DNA of 64,000 bases, taken from the NCBI RefSeq assembly GCF_000347775.1, contig NZ_APAT01000015.1:186001-250000 (forward strand). The letters are read 5' to 3'. A program made the translations under genes and the position numbers. The notes beneath the pieces were generated by a model. That model made no database searches and was not told where the DNA came from. It worked only from the letters and a program-made list of their open reading frames with translations. The stretch's first letter is position 1, and each line of letters begins with the position of its first letter. Shown piece by piece: positions 17,809 through 28,222 of the stretch. This DNA is from Marinobacter santoriniensis NKSG1 (GTDB taxonomy: Bacteria > Pseudomonadota > Gammaproteobacteria > Pseudomonadales > Oleiphilaceae).

Positions 17809-18357
17809 TCACTTCCATTCAGTAAAGGAGACGTAAGGCTCGAAATCCGGTGCGCGAGCGCCGAGCTTGAGTTCGACACCGAGGGCACCAGGCCTTTTTG
17901 TGAAGGGGTGGGACGCCTCGCGCCGGACAAAATCCTTGTCGGCAGAACGGGCGGTAATCACGGCCCGGATACTATGGGCGCCGCTTTCGATATTCCCGAT
18001 ATAGAGTTGCTGGACGCCACCGGCCTCAAGGGCCGAGCGCTCGCGCGGCGTGTAGAGATGTGAGGCCACCGGACGATCGTTCACAAACAACTCGACCGAA
18101 TCCAGATCCAGCGCTTTCCGGGTTTCAAGTGTCAGGAAAACTGTCAGTCGGGTATTCACCGGATAGAGCAAGGACTCCTGCAACCCTTCAACCTTCGCCG
18201 AGTGGTCGTTGACCTCGGCTGCCAGCTGATCAATCCGGTCATCCAGCGTTGCGGCGCCAGCACCCGGGATACACACCCAGGACAATAGAATGACCAACGC
18301 CGATGCCAGCAACTTCGGTGATTTCAGGCATCCTTTCAATGGTTGCGAGCCGTGCAT
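17809..18357 (-). CDS. Exported protein of unknown function, first gene of the motor/TPR operon
   Basis: Not recognised. The product is about 182 residues. The start is the ATG at 18357 with AGGA six bases upstream; a longer TTG form from 18399 has no better support. A signal peptide (LLASALVILLSWVCIPGAGA) is followed by a short coiled-coil-like stretch (LDDRIDQLAAEVNDHSAKVE) and then a beta-rich domain of about 115 residues with the pattern SVELFVNDRPVASHLYTPRE and, later, NIESGAHSIRAVI, suggesting an immunoglobulin-like fold. It leads the operon, so its promoter must lie in the 300 bases upstream. Confidence 0.7.
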   Translation of the reverse strand: MHGSQPLKGCLKSPKLLASALVILLSWVCIPGAGAATLDDRIDQLAAEVNDHSAKVEGLQESLLYPVNTRLTVFLTLETRKALDLDSVELFVNDRPVASHLYTPRERSALEAGGVQQLYIGNIESGAHSIRAVITARSADKDFVRREASHPFTKRPGALGVELKLGARAPDFEPYVSFTEWK

Positions 18358-18643
18358 ACGCTTCCTGCCCTCTCCAAGACTGGAAAACTTCCGTAACAAA
18401 CGTGCGAAAAGCGTAACACTTGGTAACCGCGAAGAACGGTATACAGGTCACCAAATGGGAAACAGAAAGTGTCGGTTTATTTGACAGTGCCTCGGAGCGA
18501 GGATCGGGAAAGGGATGGCAGGAATACTCAAAACATTAACAGGTTATTGTTTTATATATTCTTTTATCGCATGGCCCTGATTTTGCTCTGCATGGATCGG
18601 CGGGAGGGCAAACCGGTCCGCCCGCCAAAATATGCCGAGCTTT
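18358..18643. other. Intergenic region between the motor/TPR operon and the vWA operon
   Basis: Contains the promoter of the minus-strand motor/TPR operon (no convincing -35/-10 pair identified). On the plus strand there is an AT-rich patch with TATATT at 18555-18560 and a GC-rich inverted repeat, GGCGGG near 18599-18604 with CCCGCC near 18620-18626, leading into the terminator hairpin at 18644. No credible ORF was found: the 87-codon plus-strand frame runs through the terminator. Confidence 0.5.
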
Positions 18644-18673
18644 GCCGATGCGACACGTCGCATCGGCTTTTTT
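18644..18673 (+). terminator. Strong hairpin with plus-strand T-tract
   Basis: A perfect 10-bp stem (GCCGATGCGA at 18644-18653 with its complement at 18658-18667) closes the loop CACG and is followed by six T on the plus strand. It lies just beyond the stop of the minus-strand vWA gene, but the U-run exists only in the plus direction. It therefore ends a plus-strand transcript best, or acts as an imperfect end signal for the vWA operon. Confidence 0.7.
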
Positions 18674-19850
18674 ATTTGCTCAGGTGCCGCATGGCCGATT
18701 CGAGGCCATCAATCGTCAGCGGGTACATGTGATCACCCACCAACTGGCGAGTCATCCCCAGTGATCCACCGGTTCCCCAATAGCTTTCGGGCAGTGGATT
18801 CAGCCAGACCACTTTCCGGAAATGATCCGAAATCCTCTGGAACCAGGTCGCACCGGCTTCTTCATTCCAGTGTTCGATCGAACCACCCGGATGTGAAATC
18901 TCATAGGGTGCCATGGTGGCATCTCCGACAAAGATCACTTTGTAGTCCGGCGTGTACTTGTGGAGGATGTCCCAGGTGCTCGTGGTTTCATTCATCCGGC
19001 GAATGTTATTGGTCCACACGCTCTCATAGACGAAATTGTGGAAATAGAAATATTCCATGTGCTTGAACTCGAGCCGTGCCGCGGAAAAGAGTTCTTCACA
19101 CACCCGGACATGCGGATCCATGGATCCACCCACATCAAAGAAAATAAGCACCTTCACCGCATTATGGCGTTCCGGAACCATCTTCAGATCCAGGTAGCCG
19201 GCATTCCGGGCCGTGGAGCGGATGGTGTCATCCATGTCCAGCTGGTCCGCAGCGCCCTGGCGGGCAAACTTGCGCAACCGCCTCAGAGCCACCTTGATGT
19301 TGCGAATACCCAGCGTGATGCTGTCGTCCAGATCCTTGAACTCACGTTTTTCCCAGACCTTGACCGCACGCCCCTGGCGCCCATTCTTCTGCCCGATGCG
19401 AAACCCTTCCGGGTTGTAGCCGTTGGCGCCGAACGGAGACGTGCCGCCGGTACCGATCCACTTGTTGCCACCGGCGTGTCGCTCCTGCTGTTCTTCCATG
19501 CGCTTCTTGAAGGTTTCGATCAGCTCTTCAAGGCCACCCAGGGAATCGATCTTGGCTTTCTCTTCCTCGGTCAGGTGCTTCTCGAATTCCGCCCGCAACC
19601 AGTCATCCGGAATCAGGGATTCCAGCAGGTCATCCAGGTTCTGGATGCCCTCGAAATAGGCCTGGAACGCGCGATCAAACTTGTCGAAGTGCCGCTCGTC
19701 TTTTACCAGGCACAGCCTCGCCAGGTAATAGAACTCTTCCATATCGGCAAACGCCAGGCGTTTCTCGAGTGCCTCTAGCAGGTCGAGAAATTCGCGGAGG
19801 CTGGCAGGCACCCTGGCCCGCCGCACTTCGAGAAAAAAATCAATCAACAT
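18672..19850 (-). CDS. von Willebrand A domain protein, CoxE-like
   Basis: Cytoplasmic protein of 392 residues of the VWA_CoxE type that usually pairs with a MoxR AAA+ ATPase. The N-terminal half is helical (MLIDFFLEVRRARVPASLRE), and the C-terminal half carries a von Willebrand A fold with the metal site FFDVGGSMDPHVRVCEE, in which the usual DxSxS is altered to DVGGS. The ATG at 19850 is preferred because a start at 19949 would overlap the MoxR gene by more than 70 bases. It follows the MoxR gene by 22 bases. MoxR/vWA pairs act as chaperone-like systems that mature metal enzymes or other complexes; the client here is unknown. Confidence 0.85.
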   Translation of the reverse strand: MLIDFFLEVRRARVPASLREFLDLLEALEKRLAFADMEEFYYLARLCLVKDERHFDKFDRAFQAYFEGIQNLDDLLESLIPDDWLRAEFEKHLTEEEKAKIDSLGGLEELIETFKKRMEEQQERHAGGNKWIGTGGTSPFGANGYNPEGFRIGQKNGRQGRAVKVWEKREFKDLDDSITLGIRNIKVALRRLRKFARQGAADQLDMDDTIRSTARNAGYLDLKMVPERHNAVKVLIFFDVGGSMDPHVRVCEELFSAARLEFKHMEYFYFHNFVYESVWTNNIRRMNETTSTWDILHKYTPDYKVIFVGDATMAPYEISHPGGSIEHWNEEAGATWFQRISDHFRKVVWLNPLPESYWGTGGSLGMTRQLVGDHMYPLTIDGLESAMRHLSK

Positions 19851-19872
19851 AACGCGGAACTCTTGCCGGAAA

Positions 19873-20715
19873 TCAGTTGCGACGCCGTGCCATGAACGCC
19901 AGCTTCTGCAACAGGTGGACGTCCTGCTCGTTCTTGACCAGCGCTCCATACAGCGGTGGCAACGCGGTACCCGTATCCTTCTCCTGCAGCGCCTTCGCGG
20001 TCAGCTCATCCGCCATCAAGAGCTTCAGCCAGTCAATCAGTTCAGACGTGGACGGTTTCTTCTTCAGGCCGGGCACCTTGCGCACGTCGAAGAACACCTC
20101 CAGAGCGTCCCGGACGATGGCCTGCTGAATGCCAGGGAAATGCACATCCACGATGTCCTGCATCGTTTCGTGATCCGGGAAGCTGATGTAATGGAAGAAA
20201 CACCGGCGCAGGAACGCGTCGGGCAGCTCCTTTTCGTTGTTACTGGTGATCACCACGATCGGCCGATGCTTGGCCTTCACGAACTGCTGGGTCTCGTAGA
20301 CAAAGAATTCCATGCGATCCAGTTCCAGCAGGAGGTCGTTCGGGAATTCGATGTCAGCCTTGTCGATCTCGTCAATGAGCAGGACCACCTGTTCATCGGC
20401 TTCGAAAGCTTCCCAGAGTTTCCCCTTGACGATGTAGTTCCGGATGTCCTTGACCTTCTCGTCACCCAACTGGGAATCCCGGAGACGTGAGACGGCATCA
20501 TAGTCGTAGAGGCCTTGCTGAGCCTTGGTCGTGGATTTGATGTGCCAGGGGATCAGCCTCATGCCGAGTGCAGCCGCCATTTCCTCCGCCAGCAGCGTTT
20601 TACCGGTGCCAGGTTCACCCTTGATAAGCAGAGGACGCTGGAGCGAAATCGCGGCGTTGACCGCCATTTGAAGGTCGTCAGTGGCTACGTATTTTTCAGT
20701 ACCGGTGAACTTCAT
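19873..20715 (-). CDS. MoxR family AAA+ ATPase
   Basis: A 280-residue AAA+ ATPase. Walker A GEPGTGKT is at residues 33-40, Walker B is VLLIDEIDKAD, the sensor 1 region is VVITSNNEKELPDAFLRRC, and a helical lid follows. This is the short MoxR form. It is encoded between a large membrane-anchored vWA protein gene upstream and a CoxE-like vWA gene downstream, the usual MoxR context. The proposed role is ATP-driven remodelling of a client protein with the vWA protein as adaptor (family knowledge). An 18-base gap separates it from the upstream gene. Confidence 0.92.
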   Translation of the reverse strand: MKFTGTEKYVATDDLQMAVNAAISLQRPLLIKGEPGTGKTLLAEEMAAALGMRLIPWHIKSTTKAQQGLYDYDAVSRLRDSQLGDEKVKDIRNYIVKGKLWEAFEADEQVVLLIDEIDKADIEFPNDLLLELDRMEFFVYETQQFVKAKHRPIVVITSNNEKELPDAFLRRCFFHYISFPDHETMQDIVDVHFPGIQQAIVRDALEVFFDVRKVPGLKKKPSTSELIDWLKLLMADELTAKALQEKDTGTALPPLYGALVKNEQDVHLLQKLAFMARRRN

Positions 20716-20733
20716 GCTTCGATTTCCTGTTGG

Positions 20734-22752
20734 TTACTGTTTCTTCGGATCCTGATCCGCAGGGGATCCCTTGTCATTTTTGTCGCTCGGCAGCCCGGAC
20801 TCATCCTCTTCATAGTCCGGCAGATCGTCAAATTCCGACAGATCGAAATCCTCAAGGCCGAACTCTTCATCATCGTCCTGGGCATCGTCAGCCGACGCCT
20901 CCGCCGGTTCCGGTTCCGGTTCCGGTTTCGCCTCAGGCTCCACGACAGTCTCTGCCACGGGAATCTCTTCCTCATCGCTGGCGTCAGTAGCCTCGTCCGT
21001 GATTTCCGGAATGGTCTCCTCCGGTTCAGGCTCGGCGTCGACCTCGGGCTCCAGTTCCGGTATCACCTCTTCTTCCGGCTCTGACTCGTCCAGATCCTCA
21101 AGGGTTTCGCGTTCGGACGCCGCCGACGCCATCGTCTGCTCCTGGTTTTTCTTTCTGCGGATGGCCCACCAGGCCAGCAGGCCCAGGATCAGCATTCCAC
21201 CGCCGCCTGCACTGCCCCAGATCAGCCATTTGTTGTCGCTCTCTTCAGGCTGCTGGTCCTGCGCCTGATCCGGCTCCGGTGCCTCCTCTTGGGTGTCCGG
21301 AACCGGAGTTACCGGCTCCGCTTGCGGTTCTTCAGTCGCGTTAGCTGGCTCCGGCGCGGACTCCGGTTCGGCCTGCTCGACGGCGCTGGTATCGATGGGA
21401 CTGGCGATTGCAGGAGCCACCGGCTCTTCTGCGGCCGGACTTTGCTCGGGTGCCGGAGCTGGCTCTGCAGGTTCAGCGACCGGAGGTGGCTCCGGGGCCA
21501 CGAACGTCGTGTCCGCGGTTACCTTGCGACTAAAGGTTTTGCCATCGGCAACCACCTCAATGCGATAGGTACCCGACGCTGGCAACTGAGCAATGGTATC
21601 GCCATATACGCCATCTTCCGGAGGCGTCTCTCCGGAGAGAATTTTTTCGCCACTTCGGCCGTCTTCCGAGGTGATCGAAAGGCTGACCTTCACCACACCC
21701 AGGAAATCCGGATTGACGATTTTTTCCGATTTCTCGAAAAATGCCACAGACAGATTGATCGGCTCGTCCGCGCTGAAGGTCGATGGGATATCACTGACCA
21801 CCATTTTCAGGTCACTGACCACCGTCACCCGACTGCCCTCACCCAGCTCTCCCTGGATTTTCCAGTCTCCGGGGAGCGGTTTGTCGATGGTGATCAGGTC
21901 GTAGGCCTTTTCATTGGCCCAACGGACGTTGTCTCCGTGCGTCCCGACACTTACGGACTGACCATCCGGGCGGACCAGTGTGAGCTCACTGGTGGCCCCA
22001 GTGGCGCCCTGCCCGCGGAAAATCAACGCTGTGAATTCCTTGACGCCCTGATCGACGGTGAAACCATTACCTTCAATGGGAATCTGTTCCTGGGGAACCG
22101 CAGAATTGAGGGCATCGAGGAAGGCCAGGTTCAGCGCTTCGGCATTATCGGCGACATGGAAGCTGCCACCAGACTCGTCCGCCAGCTTTTTCAGGAATGC
22201 TGCATCCGCCTGGGACGACAGTGCCACCGGATGGAACGTCGCGCCCTCGGCAACCAGCCTGGGCAACAGGGTTTGAAGAATCCGCTTTTCTTCCGCGGAA
22301 TTCACCTCGGGATCGTCGGAAATATCCACCTTGCCATCGGTGAGCAGGATGAAATGGGTGTTCTTGAGGGTTCCGCCGGAATAATAGTCATCGCTGGCCA
22401 CTTCGATGGCTTTGCCCAGGTTGGTTCGCAGGGCCACGGAATTAATCTGTTTGGACCGGTCGATCGCCAGTTGCCGCCACTTGTCTGTCACATCGTCAAA
22501 CGGAACCAGCATGTTTACATACTGGCCGAAGGTCCACAGACCGGCCATTGAATTACCAGGCAGCATTCCGGCAAGAAGCCGGACCGCAGGCTGCCGGAGG
22601 TTGTCGGGATCGGTATCCTTCATTGAACCCGAAATGTCGACGATCATCCGCACGTCGGACTGATCAGGCAGGGTCAGGGTACCGCCCTTTGCCGCAGCGA
22701 AAGATGGCAGGGCAACCAGGGCCAAAAGCAGCAAAAGAACCGTCTGTCTCAT
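20734..22752 (-). CDS. Membrane-anchored von Willebrand A domain protein with acidic tail
   Basis: A 672-residue exported protein. The start is the ATG at 22752, overlapping the stop of the upstream gene (TGATG), followed by a signal peptide (LLLLLALVALPSFAAA). A vWA domain comes next, with an intact metal site (MIVDISGSMKDTD, about residues 36-48). A middle beta region, a Pro/Glu/Ala-rich linker and one membrane helix (about 500-525, GMLILGLLAWWAIRRKK) lead to a very acidic cytoplasmic tail of about 130 residues. The periplasmic vWA domain with a cytoplasmic acidic tail suggests signalling or recruitment across the membrane, perhaps to the MoxR ATPase encoded downstream (inference). Confidence 0.8.
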   Translation of the reverse strand: MRQTVLLLLLALVALPSFAAAKGGTLTLPDQSDVRMIVDISGSMKDTDPDNLRQPAVRLLAGMLPGNSMAGLWTFGQYVNMLVPFDDVTDKWRQLAIDRSKQINSVALRTNLGKAIEVASDDYYSGGTLKNTHFILLTDGKVDISDDPEVNSAEEKRILQTLLPRLVAEGATFHPVALSSQADAAFLKKLADESGGSFHVADNAEALNLAFLDALNSAVPQEQIPIEGNGFTVDQGVKEFTALIFRGQGATGATSELTLVRPDGQSVSVGTHGDNVRWANEKAYDLITIDKPLPGDWKIQGELGEGSRVTVVSDLKMVVSDIPSTFSADEPINLSVAFFEKSEKIVNPDFLGVVKVSLSITSEDGRSGEKILSGETPPEDGVYGDTIAQLPASGTYRIEVVADGKTFSRKVTADTTFVAPEPPPVAEPAEPAPAPEQSPAAEEPVAPAIASPIDTSAVEQAEPESAPEPANATEEPQAEPVTPVPDTQEEAPEPDQAQDQQPEESDNKWLIWGSAGGGGMLILGLLAWWAIRRKKNQEQTMASAASERETLEDLDESEPEEEVIPELEPEVDAEPEPEETIPEITDEATDASDEEEIPVAETVVEPEAKPEPEPEPAEASADDAQDDDEEFGLEDFDLSEFDDLPDYEEDESGLPSDKNDKGSPADQDPKKQ

Positions 22753-23096
22753 CAGCGTGTCACCAACCGGTAACGGACCAGATCCAGAATCCACACCAGC
22801 AGCATCACCAGTCCGGCAATCCCGAAGTTGAACACGGCCCGTCCGGCGGATTCCATGTTACCGAGGATGGCCTCGTAGCCGCCGAAGATCCACGCCGGAA
22901 TCCACCAGTCCGCCAGGTCCGGTGACTGTACGGGAGTCAGAAACAGCACCACCAGCGCCGCCAGCAGCAGTGTTCTGAGCCCATACAGGGGAACGAGCCG
23001 GAAAAGTTGTTTCATCATGTAGAAAAACACGACAAAGGCGATGGCGTAGGCCGCCCAGAAAATACCGTAAGCCAGTTGCGTATCTGCGTCGATCAT
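22752..23096 (-). CDS. Small inner-membrane protein
   Basis: A 114-residue protein with three predicted membrane helices (about residues 9-29, 40-58 and 88-108). No enzymatic motif is present. It overlaps ycgN upstream (TAATG) and the vWA gene downstream (TGATG), so it belongs to the same transcript. A partner of the vWA membrane protein is plausible. Exact family not recognised. Confidence 0.8.
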   Translation of the reverse strand: MIDADTQLAYGIFWAAYAIAFVVFFYMMKQLFRLVPLYGLRTLLLAALVVLFLTPVQSPDLADWWIPAWIFGGYEAILGNMESAGRAVFNFGIAGLVMLLVWILDLVRYRLVTR

Positions 23097-23542
23097 TACA
23101 AAACCCAGTGAATGATGTGTTCTTCCCAGTCTTCCTCGGGGACCTGATTTTCAGAGACGACCTTGTGCCTGACGGAAACACCTGCCTGATGCACGGAGTC
23201 CGGATCACCACTGACCAGCGGATGCCACTCCGGAAGCGGCCGCCCTTCCGCCAGGGTCCTGTACGCACAGGTGTGCGGCAGCCAATGGTAGTCGTTCACC
23301 GTATCCGGTGTCAGCACTGTGCATCCCGGCACCCGCTTCAACCGGTCGGAATAAACTGTGCACTGGCAACGTTCGGTATCGAGGTACTGACAGGCCAGGT
23401 CGGTGTGGTAAACCTCCCCGGTGTCCTCATCCTCGAGCTTGTTCAGGCAACACTTGCCACAGCCATCGCAAAGCGACTCCCACTCCCCAGGCGTCATCTG
23501 GTCAAGCCGTTTGCGCTGCCAGAACGGGATCTGGGCAATCAT
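23096..23542 (-). CDS. ycgN: YcgN family cysteine cluster protein (UPF0260)
   Basis: A 148-residue protein with the family's cysteine pattern: SLCDGCGKCCLNKL near residues 23-36 and further cysteines in DLACQYLDTERCQC and CTVL, and later in PHTCAYR. These probably bind zinc or an Fe-S cluster. The function is unknown in all species. Its stop overlaps the start of the small membrane protein gene, and it overlaps the ycgL-like gene by four bases. The order rnd-ycgL-ycgN is common in gammaproteobacteria. Confidence 0.92.
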   Translation of the reverse strand: MIAQIPFWQRKRLDQMTPGEWESLCDGCGKCCLNKLEDEDTGEVYHTDLACQYLDTERCQCTVYSDRLKRVPGCTVLTPDTVNDYHWLPHTCAYRTLAEGRPLPEWHPLVSGDPDSVHQAGVSVRHKVVSENQVPEEDWEEHIIHWVL

Positions 23543-23832
23543 TTCCGGGACGACTCCAGGCGCTGTTTCAGCTCCTCCATATAGTCATCCTGCTCATCCG
23601 ACAATTGCAGGAAGAAATCCTTCTCCTCAATGGCTTCGAGCACCTGTTTTCCGGTGGTCCGGGCCAGTTTCTTCTCCGGTATCAGCAACAGGTCCATGGC
23701 ATGGACCGGTTGTCCGAAGATGCCTCTCAGCCCCTCAGGCAGGTCGTCCCACTTCTGGCCCCTGCGAACGAAGATGTAGGTGTCAGCCTTCCGGCTGCTC
23801 CTGAAAACCGACACGAATTCCCGTTGTTTCAT
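23539..23832 (-). CDS. ycgL: YcgL domain protein
   Basis: A 97-residue small protein of the YcgL family, with the typical start CVFRSSRKADTYIFV-like (here VSVFRSSRKADTYIFVRRG) and the mid-region LPEGLRGIFGQPVHAMDLLL. The fold is known but the function is not. It is coupled to rnd by a 4-base overlap (ATGA) and to ycgN by another. Confidence 0.92.
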   Translation of the reverse strand: MKQREFVSVFRSSRKADTYIFVRRGQKWDDLPEGLRGIFGQPVHAMDLLLIPEKKLARTTGKQVLEAIEEKDFFLQLSDEQDDYMEELKQRLESSRK

Positions 23833-24980
23833 TGCTTGAGTATGTCCTCGATTTCGGTCTGAATCGGCGCCAGCACGTCCGATCTCCAGCCACGGAAGAA
23901 CTCGTCCCGTGCCAGGTCACCGCCCTGCATGAGTTTTTCAAGGCGCTTTCTGGGAGCGAGCAGTTCCATCGGAATATCAGTCTGCTCCGAGACGTTCCTG
24001 ATCACCCGTTTGAGCTTTTTGAATCTGCCCTGATCATCCCGGCTCAGTGGCGGTGCAATCAGATCCAGATCCGGATTATCGGCGGCCCTGGCGTCCCGGA
24101 CAAGATTCAGTAATGTCTCACCGTAACGGCGGACCGCACCACCGGGAATTCCCTGGATATTATCCAGTTCCCGAAGGCTTGACGGCAGTCGCTCGGCAAT
24201 CAGGATCAGAAGGGCATCGGCCAGAACCCGGTTGCGGGGCATGTCGCGACGCTGGCATTCGAGCTCCCGCCAGCGGACCAGAGAGCGCAAAACATTCTGC
24301 TGACCCGGCGACAAGGTCCAGCCGCCCCTGAGCTTGAGATAATGGCGTTCCGGGTCTTCCTGTTGTGACAGTTCCGAGGCATAGCGGGCGGATTCCTCAT
24401 GGAATGCCTCTACCAGCCCCCGGGGTTCCAGGTTCGACAGCACCCAGCGGTTCATGGGCTCCAGAAACCGGATGTCGTCAAGCGCGTAACGCTGCTGGAC
24501 CTCTGAGAGTGGACGAGCCAGCCAGTCGGAACGGGTCGCGGACTTGTCGAGGGTCTCGCCAAACAGGGTTTCCACCAGGCGTGCGTAACCGAGGGAGAAG
24601 CCGGCACCCGCCATCGCCGCGCCTATCTGCAAATCCACCACACCCCGGGGATCCACACCGAGCCAGTGCCGGAACAGCTCCAGGTCTTCGCTCATTGCAT
24701 ACAGGAGCTTGGGCAGATCCGGGCTTGCCAGAACACGGCGGAACTCCGCGGAAACCTCGGCCACTGCCGGCTCCACCAGCCGGAACTCCTCTCCGATACC
24801 GAGCTGGACCAGACCGGGAATGGGGTAGAAGGTGCTCACCCGTTCGAATTCGGTATCCAGGGCCAGAGGCTGTCCGGTCGAGACTGACCCAAGCCAGCGG
24901 TCCAGCGCTTCCGGGGACTCAATCCATGAAATAACTGCCGGGGCCGGAGGCGCCGCAACGGCCGGGGAATCAACTGCCAT
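23829..24980 (-). CDS. rnd: Ribonuclease D
   Basis: A 383-residue 3'-5' exoribonuclease that trims tRNA and other stable RNA 3' ends. The DEDD exonuclease domain begins with LALDTEFERV (metal-binding Asp and Glu), continues with the YAMSEDLELFRHWL region and ends with the YALDDIRFL motif. An HRDC domain follows (VRWRELECQRRDMPRNRVL) and then a second HRDC-like C-terminal part, as in E. coli RNase D. It begins 17 bases after recR and is overlapped by the ycgL-like gene. Confidence 0.95.
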   Translation of the reverse strand: MAVDSPAVAAPPAPAVISWIESPEALDRWLGSVSTGQPLALDTEFERVSTFYPIPGLVQLGIGEEFRLVEPAVAEVSAEFRRVLASPDLPKLLYAMSEDLELFRHWLGVDPRGVVDLQIGAAMAGAGFSLGYARLVETLFGETLDKSATRSDWLARPLSEVQQRYALDDIRFLEPMNRWVLSNLEPRGLVEAFHEESARYASELSQQEDPERHYLKLRGGWTLSPGQQNVLRSLVRWRELECQRRDMPRNRVLADALLILIAERLPSSLRELDNIQGIPGGAVRRYGETLLNLVRDARAADNPDLDLIAPPLSRDDQGRFKKLKRVIRNVSEQTDIPMELLAPRKRLEKLMQGGDLARDEFFRGWRSDVLAPIQTEIEDILKQ

Positions 24981-24997
24981 AAGAACGTCCGGATTGC

Positions 24998-25600
24998 CTA
25001 TTCGGAAAGGGGTTTGCGACCGCGAAATGCGTGGGTCAGAGTAAAGCCGTCGACATAGCCCAGTTCCCCGCCGACGGGAATGCCATGGGCCAGCCGGGTA
25101 ATCAGGATGTCGGTGCCGTCGAGGCGATCGGAGATATAATGCGCGGTCGCCTCGCCTTCCACCGTCGGATTGGTGGCCAGGATGAGTTCAGTAACGCCTT
25201 CTTCGCGAACCCGTCTGAGCAGCCGTTCGATGCCGATCTCTTCCGGCCCGACGCCATCAATCGGCGAAAGGTGCCCCATCAGCACGAAGTAGCTGCCCCG
25301 GTAATCGCCGGCCTGTTCGATGGCAAGGAGATCCGACGGGCTTTCGACCACGCACAGTGTGCCGTTGGTGCGCTCCGGGTTCTCACAGATGCCACAGAGC
25401 TCCGTGTCCGAGAAATTCTGGCACGACTCACAGCGCCTTACCCCGTCCATGGCATTTCGCAGGGCATCGGATAGCCGGGAACCGCCCGAGCGACCGCGTT
25501 CCAGCAAATGAAACGCCATTCGCTGTGCCGTTTTCTGCCCAACGCCGGGCAGGCATCTCAACGATTCAACCAGTTCGTCTACCAGGGGACTGAAAGCCAT
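24998..25600 (-). CDS. recR: Recombination protein RecR
   Basis: A 200-residue RecR, normal length. It has the N-terminal helix-hairpin-helix [17 protein letters not shown], a zinc finger with Cys57, Cys60, Cys69 and Cys72, a TOPRIM domain ([15 protein letters not shown]) and a C-terminal Walker-like segment near [10 protein letters not shown]. It loads RecA with RecF and RecO at gaps. It stands in the conserved dnaX-ybaB-recR cluster; 35 bases separate it from ybaB. Confidence 0.97.
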   Translation of the reverse strand: MAFSPLVDELVESLRCLPGVGQKTAQRMAFHLLERGRSGGSRLSDALRNAMDGVRRCESCQNFSDTELCGICENPERTNGTLCVVESPSDLLAIEQAGDYRGSYFVLMGHLSPIDGVGPEEIGIERLLRRVREEGVTELILATNPTVEGEATAHYISDRLDGTDILITRLAHGIPVGGELGYVDGFTLTHAFRGRKPLSE

Positions 25601-25635
25601 CCACTAACCTCGGGATTACAGCGTCAAATCAGCCA

Positions 25636-25959
25636 TCAAAATGGCATCTTGAAATCGGACGGTACGCCCAGGCCGGACATCATGCCGGACATCTTCTCTT
25701 TCTGATTGGCCTCCACACGACGAACCGCATCGTTTACCGCCGCGGCCAGGAGGTCTTCCAGGATTTCCTTTTCCTCGGACATCAGGGAGTCATCAATGTC
25801 CACCTTGCGGACATCGTGCCGGCCATTCATGGTTACCTTCACCAGGCCCGCGCCGGATTCACCCGTGACTTCCGCCTTGGCGATCTCTTCCTGGGCCTTC
25901 TGCATTTCTTCCTGCATCTTTTGGGCTTTTTTCATCATGTCGCCCATGTTATTGAACAT
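25636..25959 (-). CDS. ybaB: YbaB/EbfC family nucleoid-associated protein
   Basis: A 107-residue small DNA-binding protein. It has a helical N-terminus rich in Met, Lys and Gln ([17 protein letters not shown]), a central beta sheet ([17 protein letters not shown]), and a C-terminal helix ending in the Met/Gly-rich tail typical of the family. It forms dimers that bind DNA around the nucleoid. It lies three bases after dnaX, and translation is probably coupled. Confidence 0.95.
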   Translation of the reverse strand: MFNNMGDMMKKAQKMQEEMQKAQEEIAKAEVTGESGAGLVKVTMNGRHDVRKVDIDDSLMSEEKEILEDLLAAAVNDAVRRVEANQKEKMSGMMSGLGVPSDFKMPF

Positions 25960-25962
25960 GTC

Positions 25963-27879
<1,917 letters not shown>

Positions 27880-28016
27880 GTTCCATCAACTGCTGTAAAA
27901 ATGGGCTTAACCTTAGCATGGACCCGCTTTGATAAGAAGCAAAGATGAATGCCGAACGCCGGACATCGCGCTCGAAACGGAGAGTATCTCAGGGACTGGG
28001 AACAGCGGGGAAAACT

Positions 28017-28129
28017 GGGGGTGACCCCATCAGCAAATCTCCGGCACACATATCCACCGCTGCGGCTGCTCCCTTCCGGGCCTGACCGGGTTCACGGTTT
28101 CATGTTGCGGAGGCACCAATGGGGCCACC
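28017..28129 (-). ncRNA. ffs: Signal recognition particle RNA (4.5S RNA)
   Basis: About 113 nucleotides, the usual size of the small bacterial SRP RNA. The hallmark core is present on the minus strand: GGTCAGGCCCGGAAGGGAGC, with the GGAA tetraloop of helix 8, and the matching side GCAGCCGCAGCGG. The 5' end GGTGGCCCCA pairs with the 3' end TGGGGTCACC to close the long hairpin. It binds Ffh and targets membrane proteins. The location upstream of dnaX on the same strand matches the arrangement in Pseudomonas. Confidence 0.96.
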
Positions 28130-28167
28130 ATAACGGCGTTTCGGGGTTTCCCTCGAAAGCGGCGCGC

Positions 28168-28196
28168 ATATTAGCAAAAGGGTTCCGGGACTACAA
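28168..28196 (-). promoter_or_regulatory. Sigma-70-type promoter of ffs
   Basis: On the minus strand, TTGTAG (28196-28191) and TAATAT (28173-28168) are separated by exactly 17 bases. The predicted start near 28161 leaves a leader of about 32 bases before the mature 5' end, which fits removal of a short precursor leader by RNase P as in E. coli. Confidence 0.7.
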
Positions 28197-28222
28197 CGGA
28201 AAATCGAGCCCGGCCCGGAAAT

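Noticed and set aside
18469..18732. 87-codon plus-strand ORF in the intergenic region
   Set aside because: It runs through a perfect terminator hairpin and has no family resemblance.
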